A stretch of DNA of 64,000 nt, taken from positions 35,570,528 to 35,634,527 of the forward strand of contig CAIIXF020000012.1 in the NCBI GenBank assembly GCA_903813345.2. Reading direction: 5' to 3'. Source of the DNA: Owenia fusiformis. Its lineage: Eukaryota > Annelida > Polychaeta > Sabellida > Oweniidae. The translations under genes and the position numbers were made by a program. Shown in pieces: positions 10,501-19,410 of the stretch. Every line of letters starts with the position of its first letter. The stretch's first letter is position 1. The notes beneath the pieces are model-generated. The model made no database searches, was not told the origin of the DNA, and worked only from the letters and a program-made list of their open reading frames with translations.

Positions 10501-12365
10501 GTCTCAGTTGGGATAACCTCAATCTCATTTTCACCTGTGAACAGTTTTGCTTCAGACTGGTCATTTTTCTCTTTCTCTGCTTTCTCTTCTTCGATCATGT
10601 TTTTGTACTGATTTCTTGTAGTCACGAAAGCTTCACTATTTCTCTTATATACATATTTGTCCATCTTTTCTTGGTCTAGTTTAGATAAAATATCTTGTCC
10701 AATGAGTACCGAAGCAGGGAGTGTATTTGAGACTGCTGCTTTGATTCTGTGAACATCATTTTCAAAGTGAATTTCTACCTCTGCTGTTGGGTATGACTGC
10801 TTATCACCATGTACACACGTCATCTCTACAGCTTCCCCATGAACAATTGTATCTTCACTGATAAGGTCCTTGTTTACAATGGTTTTGAAACTCCCTGTAT
10901 CCAATATCATTTCTACATCTTCATTATCATTGAGTCTGGCAATTACAGTTCCATCTTTTCTGGATCTATACTGTGTGAATATATCATTGGGCAATGTGCA
11001 TAAAAAGGCTGGTTTACTAGACCCTAGGTAACATTTCTCTTGGACGTGGCCATATTTATTACAACGTCCACAGTGTAAAGACTTATCTACCCGGCAGTCT
11101 TCAGTTTTATGATTTCTCATTCCACAGTTTTCACACTTCACAGGCTTTCTATCTCCATTGGTTGATGATGTTGTTCCTGGACCAGCTTTGAAGTTTAAGC
11201 TACACTCGCTTTCTTTGTGCCCAGTTTTATTACATTTTCTACAGATAATATCTTGAGGGCAATCTCTAGATCGGTGCCCTTTCTCCCTGCAGTTGAAACA
11301 TTCCCCAGGATTAACTGTGATTTGCTGTGATTTTCTCCAATTTGGATTATCTGAATTAGAGAACTTTCTGTTGAAATTTGCTGACTCATTGTTTTTTCTT
11401 TTCTCATTAGACTTCCAATAAACCGCATCTGTTTTTCTTGCTTCAAGGAAGTTGTCAGCGAACTTGATTACCTCATCTGTAGTTTTTGCGTCATTCTCTT
11501 TAACCCATGTTTGGACTTCTGTTGGCAAAGTTGTAACCAGTTGTTCTTTGATCAATATATCACTCATCAGTTCAAGTGTGGTCACATTTTTCATCCATTT
11601 TCTAAAAACATCTCTCAAACGTATGGTGAATGGTTTGATTCCCTCTCCATCATCTCTTTGTAGGTTCCGAAAACGTTTCCTGTAAGTCTCTTCATTAATA
11701 GCATATCGCTTAAGAATAGCTTCTTTAACGATTTCATAGTCACTTGCTTCTTCTTGGTCCACACTTGCGTAAGCCTCTTGTGCTTTGCCAGTTAAACTAG
11801 GTCCCAACTTCAGAGTCCAATATTCTTTTGGCCATTTACACATTGTAGCTGTCCTTTCAAAGATTGTTAGGAAGTTTTCGATGTCATCATTGTCTCTCAA
11901 TCTTGGGATGAATGGATCTTTTGGTTTATGTTTTTCTTCTTTATCTTCTTTTCTCTCTTTATCACGTCTTTTCCTTTCATCTTCAAGCTCCATTCTTCGT
12001 AGCTGTTCTTGGTATTTTCTTTCATCTTCTATCTCTTCTCTTCTAAGTTGTTCTTGTCTTTTACGATCTTCTTTCTCAGCTTCTAATTCTGCAAGTCGAA
12101 TCTTCTCTTGTCTCAGGAACATTTCTCTATCTTGTTCCGTCTTTTTCATCATTGTTGTCATCATCATCATCATTTGCTGTTGCATCTGCATTGGATTAAA
12201 TTGTTGGAACATTGTAGGATCAGTCCTTTCTTCTGTTGGTCCAACTGCTTCTTCGTGTTCTTCTTCTTTAAGTTTTTCTCTCTCTTTATCAGCCATCTTT
12301 ACTTTTGTTTGCTTTACTGGTGATGATTCCTTGCTATAAACTGTTTTCCTTGTATCAACTGGCAT
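7590..12365 (-). CDS. Gag-Pol polyprotein with integrase before reverse transcriptase (Gmr1 order)
   Basis: A single 1591-residue ORF. Residues ~50-150 are Q/M-rich, then a charged coiled coil. Residues ~150-320 form a SCAN-like capsid region (YRKRFRNLQ, RLRDVFRKWM, LVTTLPTEVQTWV). Four CX2CX4HX4C zinc knuckles lie at ~355, 375, 412 and 432. Protease follows, with MILDTGSF at ~487. Integrase is next: an HHCC zinc region (HNIPLSGH..CNSCDVC, ~745-785) and catalytic residues in GMDIVG (~812), TDQGTNF (~870) and TERYNG (~908). Reverse transcriptase follows (CVDFRDLN ~1225, YFDDLVVF ~1325), then RNase H (ITDAS ~1478) to the end. Integrase ahead of RT is the Ty1/copia-like order that defines the Gmr1 group of Ty3 elements. 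No frameshift or stop is seen. There is no ORF after RNase H. Confidence 0.95.
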   Translation of the reverse strand: MPVDTRKTVYSKESSPVKQTKVKMADKEREKLKEEEHEEAVGPTEERTDPTMFQQFNPMQMQQQMMMMMTTMMKKTEQDREMFLRQEKIRLAELEAEKEDRKRQEQLRREEIEDERKYQEQLRRMELEDERKRRDKERKEDKEEKHKPKDPFIPRLRDNDDIENFLTIFERTATMCKWPKEYWTLKLGPSLTGKAQEAYASVDQEEASDYEIVKEAILKRYAINEETYRKRFRNLQRDDGEGIKPFTIRLRDVFRKWMKNVTTLELMSDILIKEQLVTTLPTEVQTWVKENDAKTTDEVIKFADNFLEARKTDAVYWKSNEKRKNNESANFNRKFSNSDNPNWRKSQQITVNPGECFNCREKGHRSRDCPQDIICRKCNKTGHKESECSLNFKAGPGTTSSTNGDRKPVKCENCGMRNHKTEDCRVDKSLHCGRCNKYGHVQEKCYLGSSKPAFLCTLPNDIFTQYRSRKDGTVIARLNDNEDVEMILDTGSFKTIVNKDLISEDTIVHGEAVEMTCVHGDKQSYPTAEVEIHFENDVHRIKAAVSNTLPASVLIGQDILSKLDQEKMDKYVYKRNSEAFVTTRNQYKNMIEEEKAEKEKNDQSEAKLFTGENEIEVIPTETSTNSEELPFNFDESVFYPQIREKQKKSRREKRLQRRKAYTHDDTEINIDDINRDKLIQLQNTDPTLSNVRKALLDMPAEQQDTPYFIKKDNMVIRRVENLSGDIIEQIVVPRQCRKKVLELAHNIPLSGHLGIQKTTSRIMKKMFWPGIHRDVKGFCNSCDVCQKTSRKMLSNRAKMIPLPVITEPFSRIGMDIVGPLERSKRGNKYILVTTDYGTKFPEAVPMKKTDSKKVAEELMKQFSRVGVPKEILTDQGTNFLSKLMQEMYKMMKINGIKTTPYHQQTNGQTERYNGVLVKMIKKLTEDEPENWDIFLPYLLFAYREVPHATTGFSPFELLYGREVRGPIDVLSERWEPKRDVSTNVIEHITKMREKLESMHEIVKDKVIRAKHNQKAYYDEKSRDIEYKPGDQVLLLLPSSEMKLQAKWQGPFKIIKRCNKVNYDIQMGNKTKTYHVNLLKRYHNSDDFCCFTLQTIENDDIDRDSDNDDAEEYMSIQWPIIDDKENEHKFNISPTLTEEQEKQIVALLDEYNDVLSDEPGITDLITHHINTKDNKPVRQRLRRFPKAYIELMKEKVDKMISKGIMEPSMSEWGSNFVFVPKKNGELRDCVDFRDLNKVTEFDAYPMPRIDEILDGLATAVFITVMDLCRGFWQIPLSSDSKEKTSVLTPFGTFQFIRMPFGLHGAPATFQRAMDRMLEGAEEYSDAYFDDLVVFSTDFDSHLHDVRNILDRLRKHNLTAKPSKCRFAFEEVEYLGHIVGGGTIKPSIEKTEAIQRLEKPTTKKNLRTFLGMTGYFRKFVPKYAEIAFPLTELTKKSIPVKIPWGDREQKAHDQLKKLLCSDTILSSPDFTRTFLVITDASDVGISGVLSQDFDDGEHPIMYLSRKLLPREQNYAVIEKECLAIVWAVQYMRYYLLGRRFVVITDHNPLKWLNKMLNTNHRLTRWSLTLQQYDFKVIHRSGINNGCADALSRL

Positions 12366-13603
12366 ATTTTGTGAATTCCATGGTAAAAGATGTAAAAATT
12401 GAAAAAAAAAAATGTTGTTTTTTCTAACTCTTTCAAGTCATATCATAAATGAGGTAAAGTATCGCAAAGTATGACTCAAAGCTGACTGGCTTGATATAAA
12501 ATTTAATAAAAGTCCTTTGCAACAGCTAAGTTGAATTCATACAACCGCTTAACTTAATTGTTATAATATCTACTATTTGATATATATATATGTAATATAA
12601 TTTGGAATATCTTATGGCCCGTAGATTATTTGTTCGTATCTCTTGAAATCTGTAAACAACAGTAAAGTACAAATAACAATCAATTTTTGATAGTTTAAAA
12701 ATGAAATCTATAGGCCATCGTATTTCCAATTTAAAAATATTTTTATGATAAAGGCCACTGTATTTTAAGGCATTTGAATAAATTGAACCGAATGAGCAAT
12801 TGTATTTTTATAATATCTAAACACCATTCATATGTCACTATACTATAGAGATGTGTTGTTTAACTGAAGCTCTAATGCCACTGTACTGTATTGTATTACT
12901 GCTACATAGGCTAAGATATTTGTTGTTAGGATAATATGTAAACACTCTATAGGCCAAGGTACTATAAAAATATGTTAATCAACTAAACCTACTGGTCTAC
13001 TGTATTATGCATAGGCCAAACTACTACATAGGCCAAACCATTTTTTGTTGTTTGTTTATTGGCCACTGTACTCTAGGAATTGATAAAAACCTAACAGGCT
13101 GATCTATTGTCTAAACTAACCCTAAGCTGATTCAGTTGAATCAATTATGTAACTAACTGGAAAAAACTTGGTTGATTTTTGAGACTAAGCCAATTTTTAA
13201 CTATCAGCATCAATATTGAACCTAAGTACCATTTCTATTGCTAATTAGTTGACCAATGCTTGTGTGCAATATATATCAGACTCCAAATGTTTGCTTTGCA
13301 CAGTGCACTTTGCTTGTATTCAAAAAATGTTCACCAGTAGTTCAAACTTGAATCTATGGAAATCTCAATAGTTTCAATCCAATGTTTATTTTCTCAAAAC
13401 TAAATCTCTGTCTCAACTCAATTCTCTCTTCTCAAAATCTCAACTCATGAATTGCCTTTTTGCAAAATAAATCTGATCAATCTCAATCTCTTTTCTTTCT
13501 CCAAGAAATGTCAATTTATCTTTCTCATCTCAGGTTGAAGTCTCATTTTGGAAATTATAAAGTTCATCACTTACAGATCTCGACGACGTGTTGTTCGTAC
13601 AGT
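12366..13603 (-). other. Element 1 leader (5' untranslated region)
   Basis: A 1.24-kb AT-rich stretch between the primer site and the Gag start. It has no ORF of note. It contains scattered degenerate copies of TAGGCCACTGTACT-like words, for example near 12750, 12880, 12950, 13010 and 13060, suggesting an old short tandem repeat. Confidence 0.6.
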
Positions 13604-13619
13604 AGTTCCGCTGCCACCA
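13604..13619 (-). other. Element 1 primer-binding site
   Basis: On the minus strand TGGTGGCAGCGGAAC starts directly after the 5' LTR, complementary to a tRNA 3' end (CCA-ending). The first 12 bases are the same as in element 3. I do not assign the tRNA. Confidence 0.8.
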
Positions 13620-14030
13620 TGCCAAAGAAGCCATCTACTATATTACCTTACGGAGTCCTCGCTGTAATCTCCTTGTGGGGCGCCCCGGACGTAACGATTG
13701 TCGATGTCGATATATATGTAGAGTACTTCATGTATTGTAATGTTGATAGTTACTTTTAATTCTAATTAGTTCTAACTAGGTTTCATCTGTGGTCCTAATT
13801 ATCTTATTTCTAATCATCTCATTTCTAGTTGTCTCATTTCTACCCAGCTCATCTCATCTCTGCATTTTGCCTGTTTACTCTCAATGCAACTTTTCTCAAC
13901 TGAACTTATGTGCACTTTGTTTCTGTGTTTTTGACCTCTATTGATTAGCCTCACTAATTATAAGCCTATTTGAATTCATAAAAACATTGTGATTTACTAT
14001 TCATAACAACTTTCTTAATTTTATATCACA
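13620..14030 (-). repeat. Element 1 5' LTR
   Basis: A 411-bp terminal repeat, identical by eye to 6949-7359, followed by the GAAGG duplication at 14031-14035. Confidence 0.95.
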
Positions 14031-14035
14031 GAAGG

Positions 14036-14985
14036 ACAGATATTATAATTGCTATATCAGGCCATACATCACTTGTTAAAAAGGAACTGTGTCTTCAAGG
14101 TAAGGCTGTATCTTCCATTCAGGGGGTTGGGAATTGTAAAGTGGACAAATTACAACTGTGTACAAACCCAAATGTGGACAGAAGCAATTGTGGACAGAAG
14201 CAATTGTGGACAAAGTAGATTAATTCAGGTAAATGGTTGGTTATGACACACTCTGATCACCAATGATCCAACAGAAAAAGATATAAACTGCTAAAATAAC
14301 TTACTATCTTTATTCGTAAATGACTAAATTATATTCCGTCTACATGAATAGAAAGACAATCCAAAGATGAGATCAGAATCAGCAAAATTATTACGGCTAA
14401 ATAATATTGTAAACAGCCAGTGGAATCACCAAAATTATACACTAATATATCTCACCCAGTTTTCAAAGAGCTTTGTCGTCATCCCGGGCATGTTGGCCTT
14501 CTTTAGAAACACATCTTTGACTTCAAAGTGATTCTCTAGGCTTCAAAACGATTCTTGATTACGAAAACAGCTGATTTCCCAAACTATCAAAGGCTGTCCA
14601 CAATGTCAGAGTGTACAAGTTAATCTCGAAACTCAAACAAAACGTTTTTATACATCAAAGTCTTAACATATAACAATATGTTTGCAACATCAAAATACAT
14701 GATTGATAACATCATAAGAACATGTTACGTTCCAGTTAAGCTTTAAAAGTGCTCTTTATATGACAGAAAATCAAAAATATAAATGAGATAATTTCCTAGT
14801 CACATGACCATCCAAAATGGCGGCCTCCATGAAAAATGTAAACAAATTTAAAATCAAAACAGTTTCGTGAATTTGAAGCTCAATACAAAGTAATAATGCG
14901 TGAATTTCTCAACTACAAGCAAGATCAAGGTACCAGGTAAGGAGAAATGATATAAATATAGAAAATGACGAGCAGGATCGTCACA
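14036..14985 (-). repeat. Element 2 3' LTR, proximal part
   Basis: It corresponds to 22197-23146. The two differences I found are CAGAAAAAG versus CATAAAAAG near 14271 and GTGGAATC versus GTGAAATC near 14420. It ends GATCGTCACA and is followed by the polypurine tract. Confidence 0.9.
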
Positions 14986-15782
14986 CCTCCCCCTTCAAAA
15001 TGTAGGATTTACTCAAATCCTCACTGAAAAGTATATAGCAAATACCTATACTGTAATACATCATGTACCATTATAAACTCACTTCACAAATTATCATGAA
15101 CTGTTTCATAATGCGTAATACCTACAAGTCTCTAGCACCATATCAAAAATGTATACATGGTAAAAACTTACAAAGTATATAAAAGTATCAACATCCTTTT
15201 CAAAAAGGAACTCATCCTTTCGAAATTCTTATATCAGACTAGTTATTTCACATACATCTCGTCATAGAAACTGTCCATTTAAACAACTTATAACAATTAC
15301 ACAACATAAAACGACTAAAAAACATATTTACAGTAGAACAAAGTGTTCAAAACATCAGAATTACCTGGAAGGTAATATACACTCTTCACAATACAAAAAT
15401 AGTATCCTATACAAAATACACCCAAATACAAAATGTCGTCTGAGTCACTTTCGAGTATCTTTTTCTATACATCATAAATTATTCCTCAACTGTCCATGGC
15501 TAATACAGGATGACTTGATCAAGTATGTATCTCCAAGACTCCTTATGGCACATTCCAATTGTCCTTTTTCAGCAACCAATGTTCCGTCTCAGTAGATGAA
15601 GAATGATCACTACATATAAATGTTACTTCCTAATATGCACCATATACCATCATGGCATCACGAACTATAAGTCTTTTAACTTAGAAATAATAACAAGTTC
15701 ATCACTTCATGTCCTGTATCTCCAAATTGTCCCTTTGGTATGTTTAAGTACAATGAGTGTCCTTTGAGATCAATGTAATTAC
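14986..15782 (-). other. Element 2 polypurine tract and 3' untranslated region
   Basis: The minus strand reads GAAGGGGGAGG (14986-14996) next to the LTR start TGTGACG, the polypurine tract. The ~790 bp between it and the zinc-finger ORF contain no ORF I can name. Confidence 0.7.
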
Positions 15783-17114
15783 TTAGTCCTCCTCACTAGT
15801 CTCTGAAGATCCATAGTCGTTTAATAAAAGCAGACCACCAGCTATTGCTGAGAGAGGGTCTGGACCGACTTCTTTGTCTCTAACTGGGCTTGAAATGAAC
15901 ACACAAATTCTCTTTGATGAGACTGGGTGATCATCTCTCTCAACTTGTGTCTTTGAAGATTGTGGAGATTTTTTCACTTTCATCCTTGGGGATCTTGATG
16001 AATCTCTCTCCTCAAACCGTGACTTCATAGATCTTTGGGCTTCTTTAATGCTCTTAGGGACTGTGTCAGATTGATTATCACTATGTTTCTTCTTCATCTT
16101 GTCACTTGTCATACTACTTTTCCCAGCATTATTACCCCCTTCCTCAAAAGATAACTCACACTCAGAGAGTATCTGAATAATGGCAAAGTCTCCTTTTTCA
16201 GATGTTGGAGCTGGAGATCCTTCACTTGCAGTATGCTCCTTTTTGAGTCCGAGTCCAACTTCCTTGTGCCCGAAATACACTGTCCTCTCAACTGTTACTT
16301 TGTCTGTTTTATCATCATTAGAGGCTTCCATGCATTTGTCAGTACATATCTCTCCTACCTCTCTGTTCATATCACATTCTGCTTGTGACCCTACTTGATC
16401 TTGATCATCGAATCCACCAAATTTTACTGTTCTACTATCCGTGCCATCACTTGTACATCCATATGTATCATCTTTGACATCATCTGTATCATCACTTTTA
16501 TACCAATATTTATCATCTTTGACATCATCTTTGTTATCACTTTTATACCCATATTTATCATCTTTGACATCATCTGTGTCATCACTACTTGAGGTATCAA
16601 TAAACTGCTTTGAACATATCTTTCTTTTAGGGACATATGCCTTTCTTTGCCATCCCTTTGGCTTTAGCTTCCTATTTCGCCGTTTCTCCATCAGTTTTAT
16701 CCGTAGTGCTGTACTTCTCTTGGCTACCTTGTTAACTGGCTTCTCTTCAGGTTTTGGTACTTTGACTTCAGTGTCTTCATTAAGAATTCTGTTCACCTCG
16801 GAATCATCAAGAAATATTTCTGGATCGAAGTTAACATTTCCTGTAAATATATCTGTTAGGCTATCATCGAGGTTAGTTTCACCCACCATTTTTTGTTTAA
16901 GTACATCATGCATTTTCATATGTTTTTCCATCAAAGTTTTGCTTCTTCTGTCACAGGAATACATACATGGACGGCCTTCAGGGGATATGTATGTGCATTT
17001 GAGAGATAGATAGTGTTGTCTTACATGCAGGTATAGTGCACGCCAGTTTCTGCATCTTTTGTCGCAGAAGATGTAGTTTTCATTTTCATCTGTTCTGAGG
17101 ACAACACGGCATTG
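15783..17114 (-). CDS. Post-integrase zinc-finger protein of element 2 (probably from spliced RNA)
   Basis: A ~443-residue frame opens right after a splice-acceptor-like site (TTTTTGCTTACTTGCAG, AG at 17116-17115, phase 0). The N-terminus has two unusual C2H2 fingers with long Cys-Cys spacing: C-X13-C-X12-H-X3-H, then CX9C-X13-HX3H. The first in-frame ATG lies inside the second finger (KTLMEKHMKMH), so a complete finger region needs splicing or a non-AUG start. Next come an acidic stretch, a basic nuclear-localisation-like patch (KRRNRKLKPKGWQRK), a threefold acidic repeat (DDVKDDKYGYKSDD, 45 bp) and a Ser/Lys-rich tail. A similar two-finger ORF follows integrase in element 4. The role is unknown; nucleic-acid or nucleoprotein binding is plausible. 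It is intact although pol is gone. Confidence 0.75.
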   Translation of the reverse strand, partial: QCRVVLRTDENENYIFCDKRCRNWRALYLHVRQHYLSLKCTYISPEGRPCMYSCDRRSKTLMEKHMKMHDVLKQKMVGETNLDDSLTDIFTGNVNFDPEIFLDDSEVNRILNEDTEVKVPKPEEKPVNKVAKRSTALRIKLMEKRRNRKLKPKGWQRKAYVPKRKICSKQFIDTSSSDDTDDVKDDKYGYKSDNKDDVKDDKYWYKSDDTDDVKDDTYGCTSDGTDSRTVKFGGFDDQDQVGSQAECDMNREVGEICTDKCMEASNDDKTDKVTVERTVYFGHKEVGLGLKKEHTASEGSPAPTSEKGDFAIIQILSECELSFEEGGNNAGKSSMTSDKMKKKHSDNQSDTVPKSIKEAQRSMKSRFEERDSSRSPRMKVKKSPQSSKTQVERDDHPVSSKRICVFISSPVRDKEVGPDPLSAIAGGLLLLNDYGSSETSEED

Positions 17115-17120
17115 CTGCAA

Positions 17121-17596
17121 GTAAGCAAAAACATTGATAAGTTACCCCCGGGTAGGCTCATTTACATCTTATAAAATTCATAGCTTTCTAACTTTGAATA
17201 TAAATCACTCAGATTGATCAATCAGGGGCTTTAACCTTCCTTTTAGAACATACTCGGATTTCTCTTTGACCTCAGAAAGCTCATCTTTACCATCAAGGGA
17301 TTAAAATACAACAGGGTCTTGTAGGGGTTCATTAACATCATCATGTGTTCATTTGTGTTTGGTGGCACAATACTTTTATCAACTGATTGGCTGCAGAACC
17401 GCTTTAATTTATTCGCGTTCACTACCCGCCGATTGTCACCGATTTGAAATCATCAACACACGTTGCAAATCTGTTTGATCTGTGCCATCTTTTTACAAAT
17501 TTGAGAGTTTGACTTTTTCATGGGAACATACAACATACAACTTAATCATCAACATTTTGCAGATTGGCTTTGACATCATACTGGCTTTAAATGGCA
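17121..17596 (-). other. Element 2, deleted pol region
   Basis: In a complete relative this interval would hold RNase H and integrase. I find none of their motifs, only short frames. It must be a deletion scar or heavily decayed sequence. Confidence 0.55.
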
Positions 17597-17794
17597 TCAC
17601 CTACAATTCAAACTATCCCATATAATCATGGCTGCATCATCCTGGCTCATAAGTACCTGCCAGTACTCAGATCCAGCAAGGCTGTCAACGATTTCATCAC
17701 ACCGTGGCAGCGGGTAAGAATCTCCGACAGTCCTGTGATTCAACTTTCGAAACTCTACACCAAATCGTAAGCTTTTGTCCTTCAGAACTAACAT
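17597..17794 (-). pseudogene. Reverse-transcriptase fragment of element 2
   Basis: A 65-codon frame carries the first part of a Ty3 reverse transcriptase: GVEFRKLN (from the usual VDYRKLN block), YPLPRCDEIVDSLAG and SEYW. The palm YxDD motif and everything after it are missing; the frame ends in unrelated sequence. It is far too short for catalytic activity. Confidence 0.8.
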
Positions 17795-19201
17795 CAGTGC
17801 CAGTGTTGATTTTCATCTCTGTTGCATCCGTTTTGCGTATGTCTTGTTATTGGCAAATAAATAGGTTTACTTCAATCGATAAAAACAGTTTAACACACTC
17901 CACTTTTTCGGGAGAAAATAGTTGCACACTGTTCTCAAAAAGTATCTTCGAATGTTCTTGTACTTTGTCATCTTTTGCTACATCTGCCTCTTTTAATTCA
18001 GATTCAGATTTCACTTCCTCAACATCATCCGCAGAGTCGTCATCAAGGTCAAATTCAAGGTCAACATTGGATATTGTCATTCAATATCAAGTTCAATATC
18101 AAGTTTAGACCTGGCCAGGCATTTGTCAACAAAGGGATCAGACTCTGACTTCAAACATCACCACAATGTGTGTTCGGGACATCATTCTAGTTGATTGAAA
18201 CACCGCCAATATCTGTGACTTCACGTTCAGACGCTTGAAATGTGTCTCTGTAGCGGCTCGCCAAAAGCTATGGGTCTTTATACAGCATTGTTGGTTGGAG
18301 ACCATAATTGATCATTCTCACGAGAATCCAGTAGTTTGGATTTACATTATCCAAAAAATCTACCGATTGATATTCCCCTGATCTTGGCGTCCACATCCAT
18401 TTTAATTGCTTAGACATTTCCATGTAGGTTGCCTGGTGATTCACCTTTGACTACCACTTCACACATGGGCGACACTCTCACTGTTTGTTTCATCACAACA
18501 TGACACTTGGGTCTCAGGCTCAGTTGAGGGTTTACACTAAATCACACTCTAAGTTCATAGTGATATCTTCAAAGTCTATACATCCAAAACATTCTACCAA
18601 ATGTAACGCTTGTGTTATTTATCAAGACAATCAAGTAACATTAAAACATACTGATCATCTAATCCTCTCATCTCAATCTTTATTCCCAGTCTTTATCAAA
18701 ACGTCTATATACAAATGCAATGCATCACCATCATTTTCTGTGACTCTATATGTCATTAAAATAGCTAGTGTTACAGACTGAGATTCTTAATATTATTCAA
18801 AATATTTTGCTACAACAAAATAATGCATGATTGTTCAAGTAGACATGTTTTCAGTCTGGCCGGTTCTGAATACTGTGTCATATCTACTATTTCCAGTTGA
18901 AGAAAACAATGATGAATAGTTTCAATTACAAACAATTAGTTTTCACATGCACTCCTCACATTTAGTCTTTATTCATTCACACATGGGTAATAAGTCCATT
19001 TCATTTATTCAACCAACAGGATGAATGTCAAGTCTCCATCAGTGTATCCATCACAACTGTAAATTCAGCTTCTTAAATGTAATGTCTTTTTTCGCAAATT
19101 ACACATTTGTAGCCATCAATCAAGTTTCACTTTTGCATCTTTAATTCCAAACTCACACTTCACAATGCAATGCACTTCAACAGGTCTTCCATCAGTCATC
19201 T
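17795..19201 (-). pseudogene. Decayed gag-pol junction of element 2
   Basis: Between the protease remnant and the RT fragment only an acidic 77-codon frame is open (17847-18080, DLEFDLDDDSADDVEEVKSE). I see no other named domain; the interval is full of stops in all minus frames. Confidence 0.45.
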
Positions 19202-19396
19202 CTATGTTTGAGACATGGCCTTTGTTGATATATTCATCCATCTCGCCTTTGTGGGAATATTATACACATCAGATTCACTATCAACAATAGCTGGTATCAG
19301 GAACTTCCAAATATTAAAATGCACAGCAAGACCTTTGCGGGTTGTGCCATCAATTTTAGTGGGTCCAACAGAGGTCTCGGCTGATTCTGGACCCAC
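19202..19396 (-). pseudogene. Degenerate aspartic protease of element 2
   Basis: A 64-codon frame directly after gag, in a different frame from it, reads LAVHFNIWKFLIPAIVDSES DV. This looks like the retroelement protease active-site strand, where D-S/T-G is expected, but the G is replaced by E (DSE). A protease with this change should be inactive. The frame then closes. Confidence 0.55.
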
Positions 19397-19410
19397 TGAA
19401 TCAGTCTCAT

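Larger units (their letters stand above)
6949..14030 (-). mobile_element. Element 1: Gmr1-like Ty3 retrotransposon nested in element 2 LTR
   Basis: This 7082-bp element has 411-bp LTRs (6949-7359 and 13620-14030) that are identical as far as I can read, with TG...CA ends and a 5-bp duplication GAAGG (6944-6948, 14031-14035). The unbroken target is seen in the other LTR of element 2 at 22187-22202. The minus-strand layout is 5' LTR, primer site, a 1.25-kb leader, one gag-pol ORF, a polypurine tract and 3' LTR. Identical LTRs and an open ORF indicate a very recent, possibly still competent insertion. Confidence 0.95.

Noticed and set aside
16441-17013. 190-codon plus-strand ORF opposite the zinc-finger ORF
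   Set aside because: Low-complexity shadow (LLYPYLSSLTSS) of the acidic repeat on the other strand.
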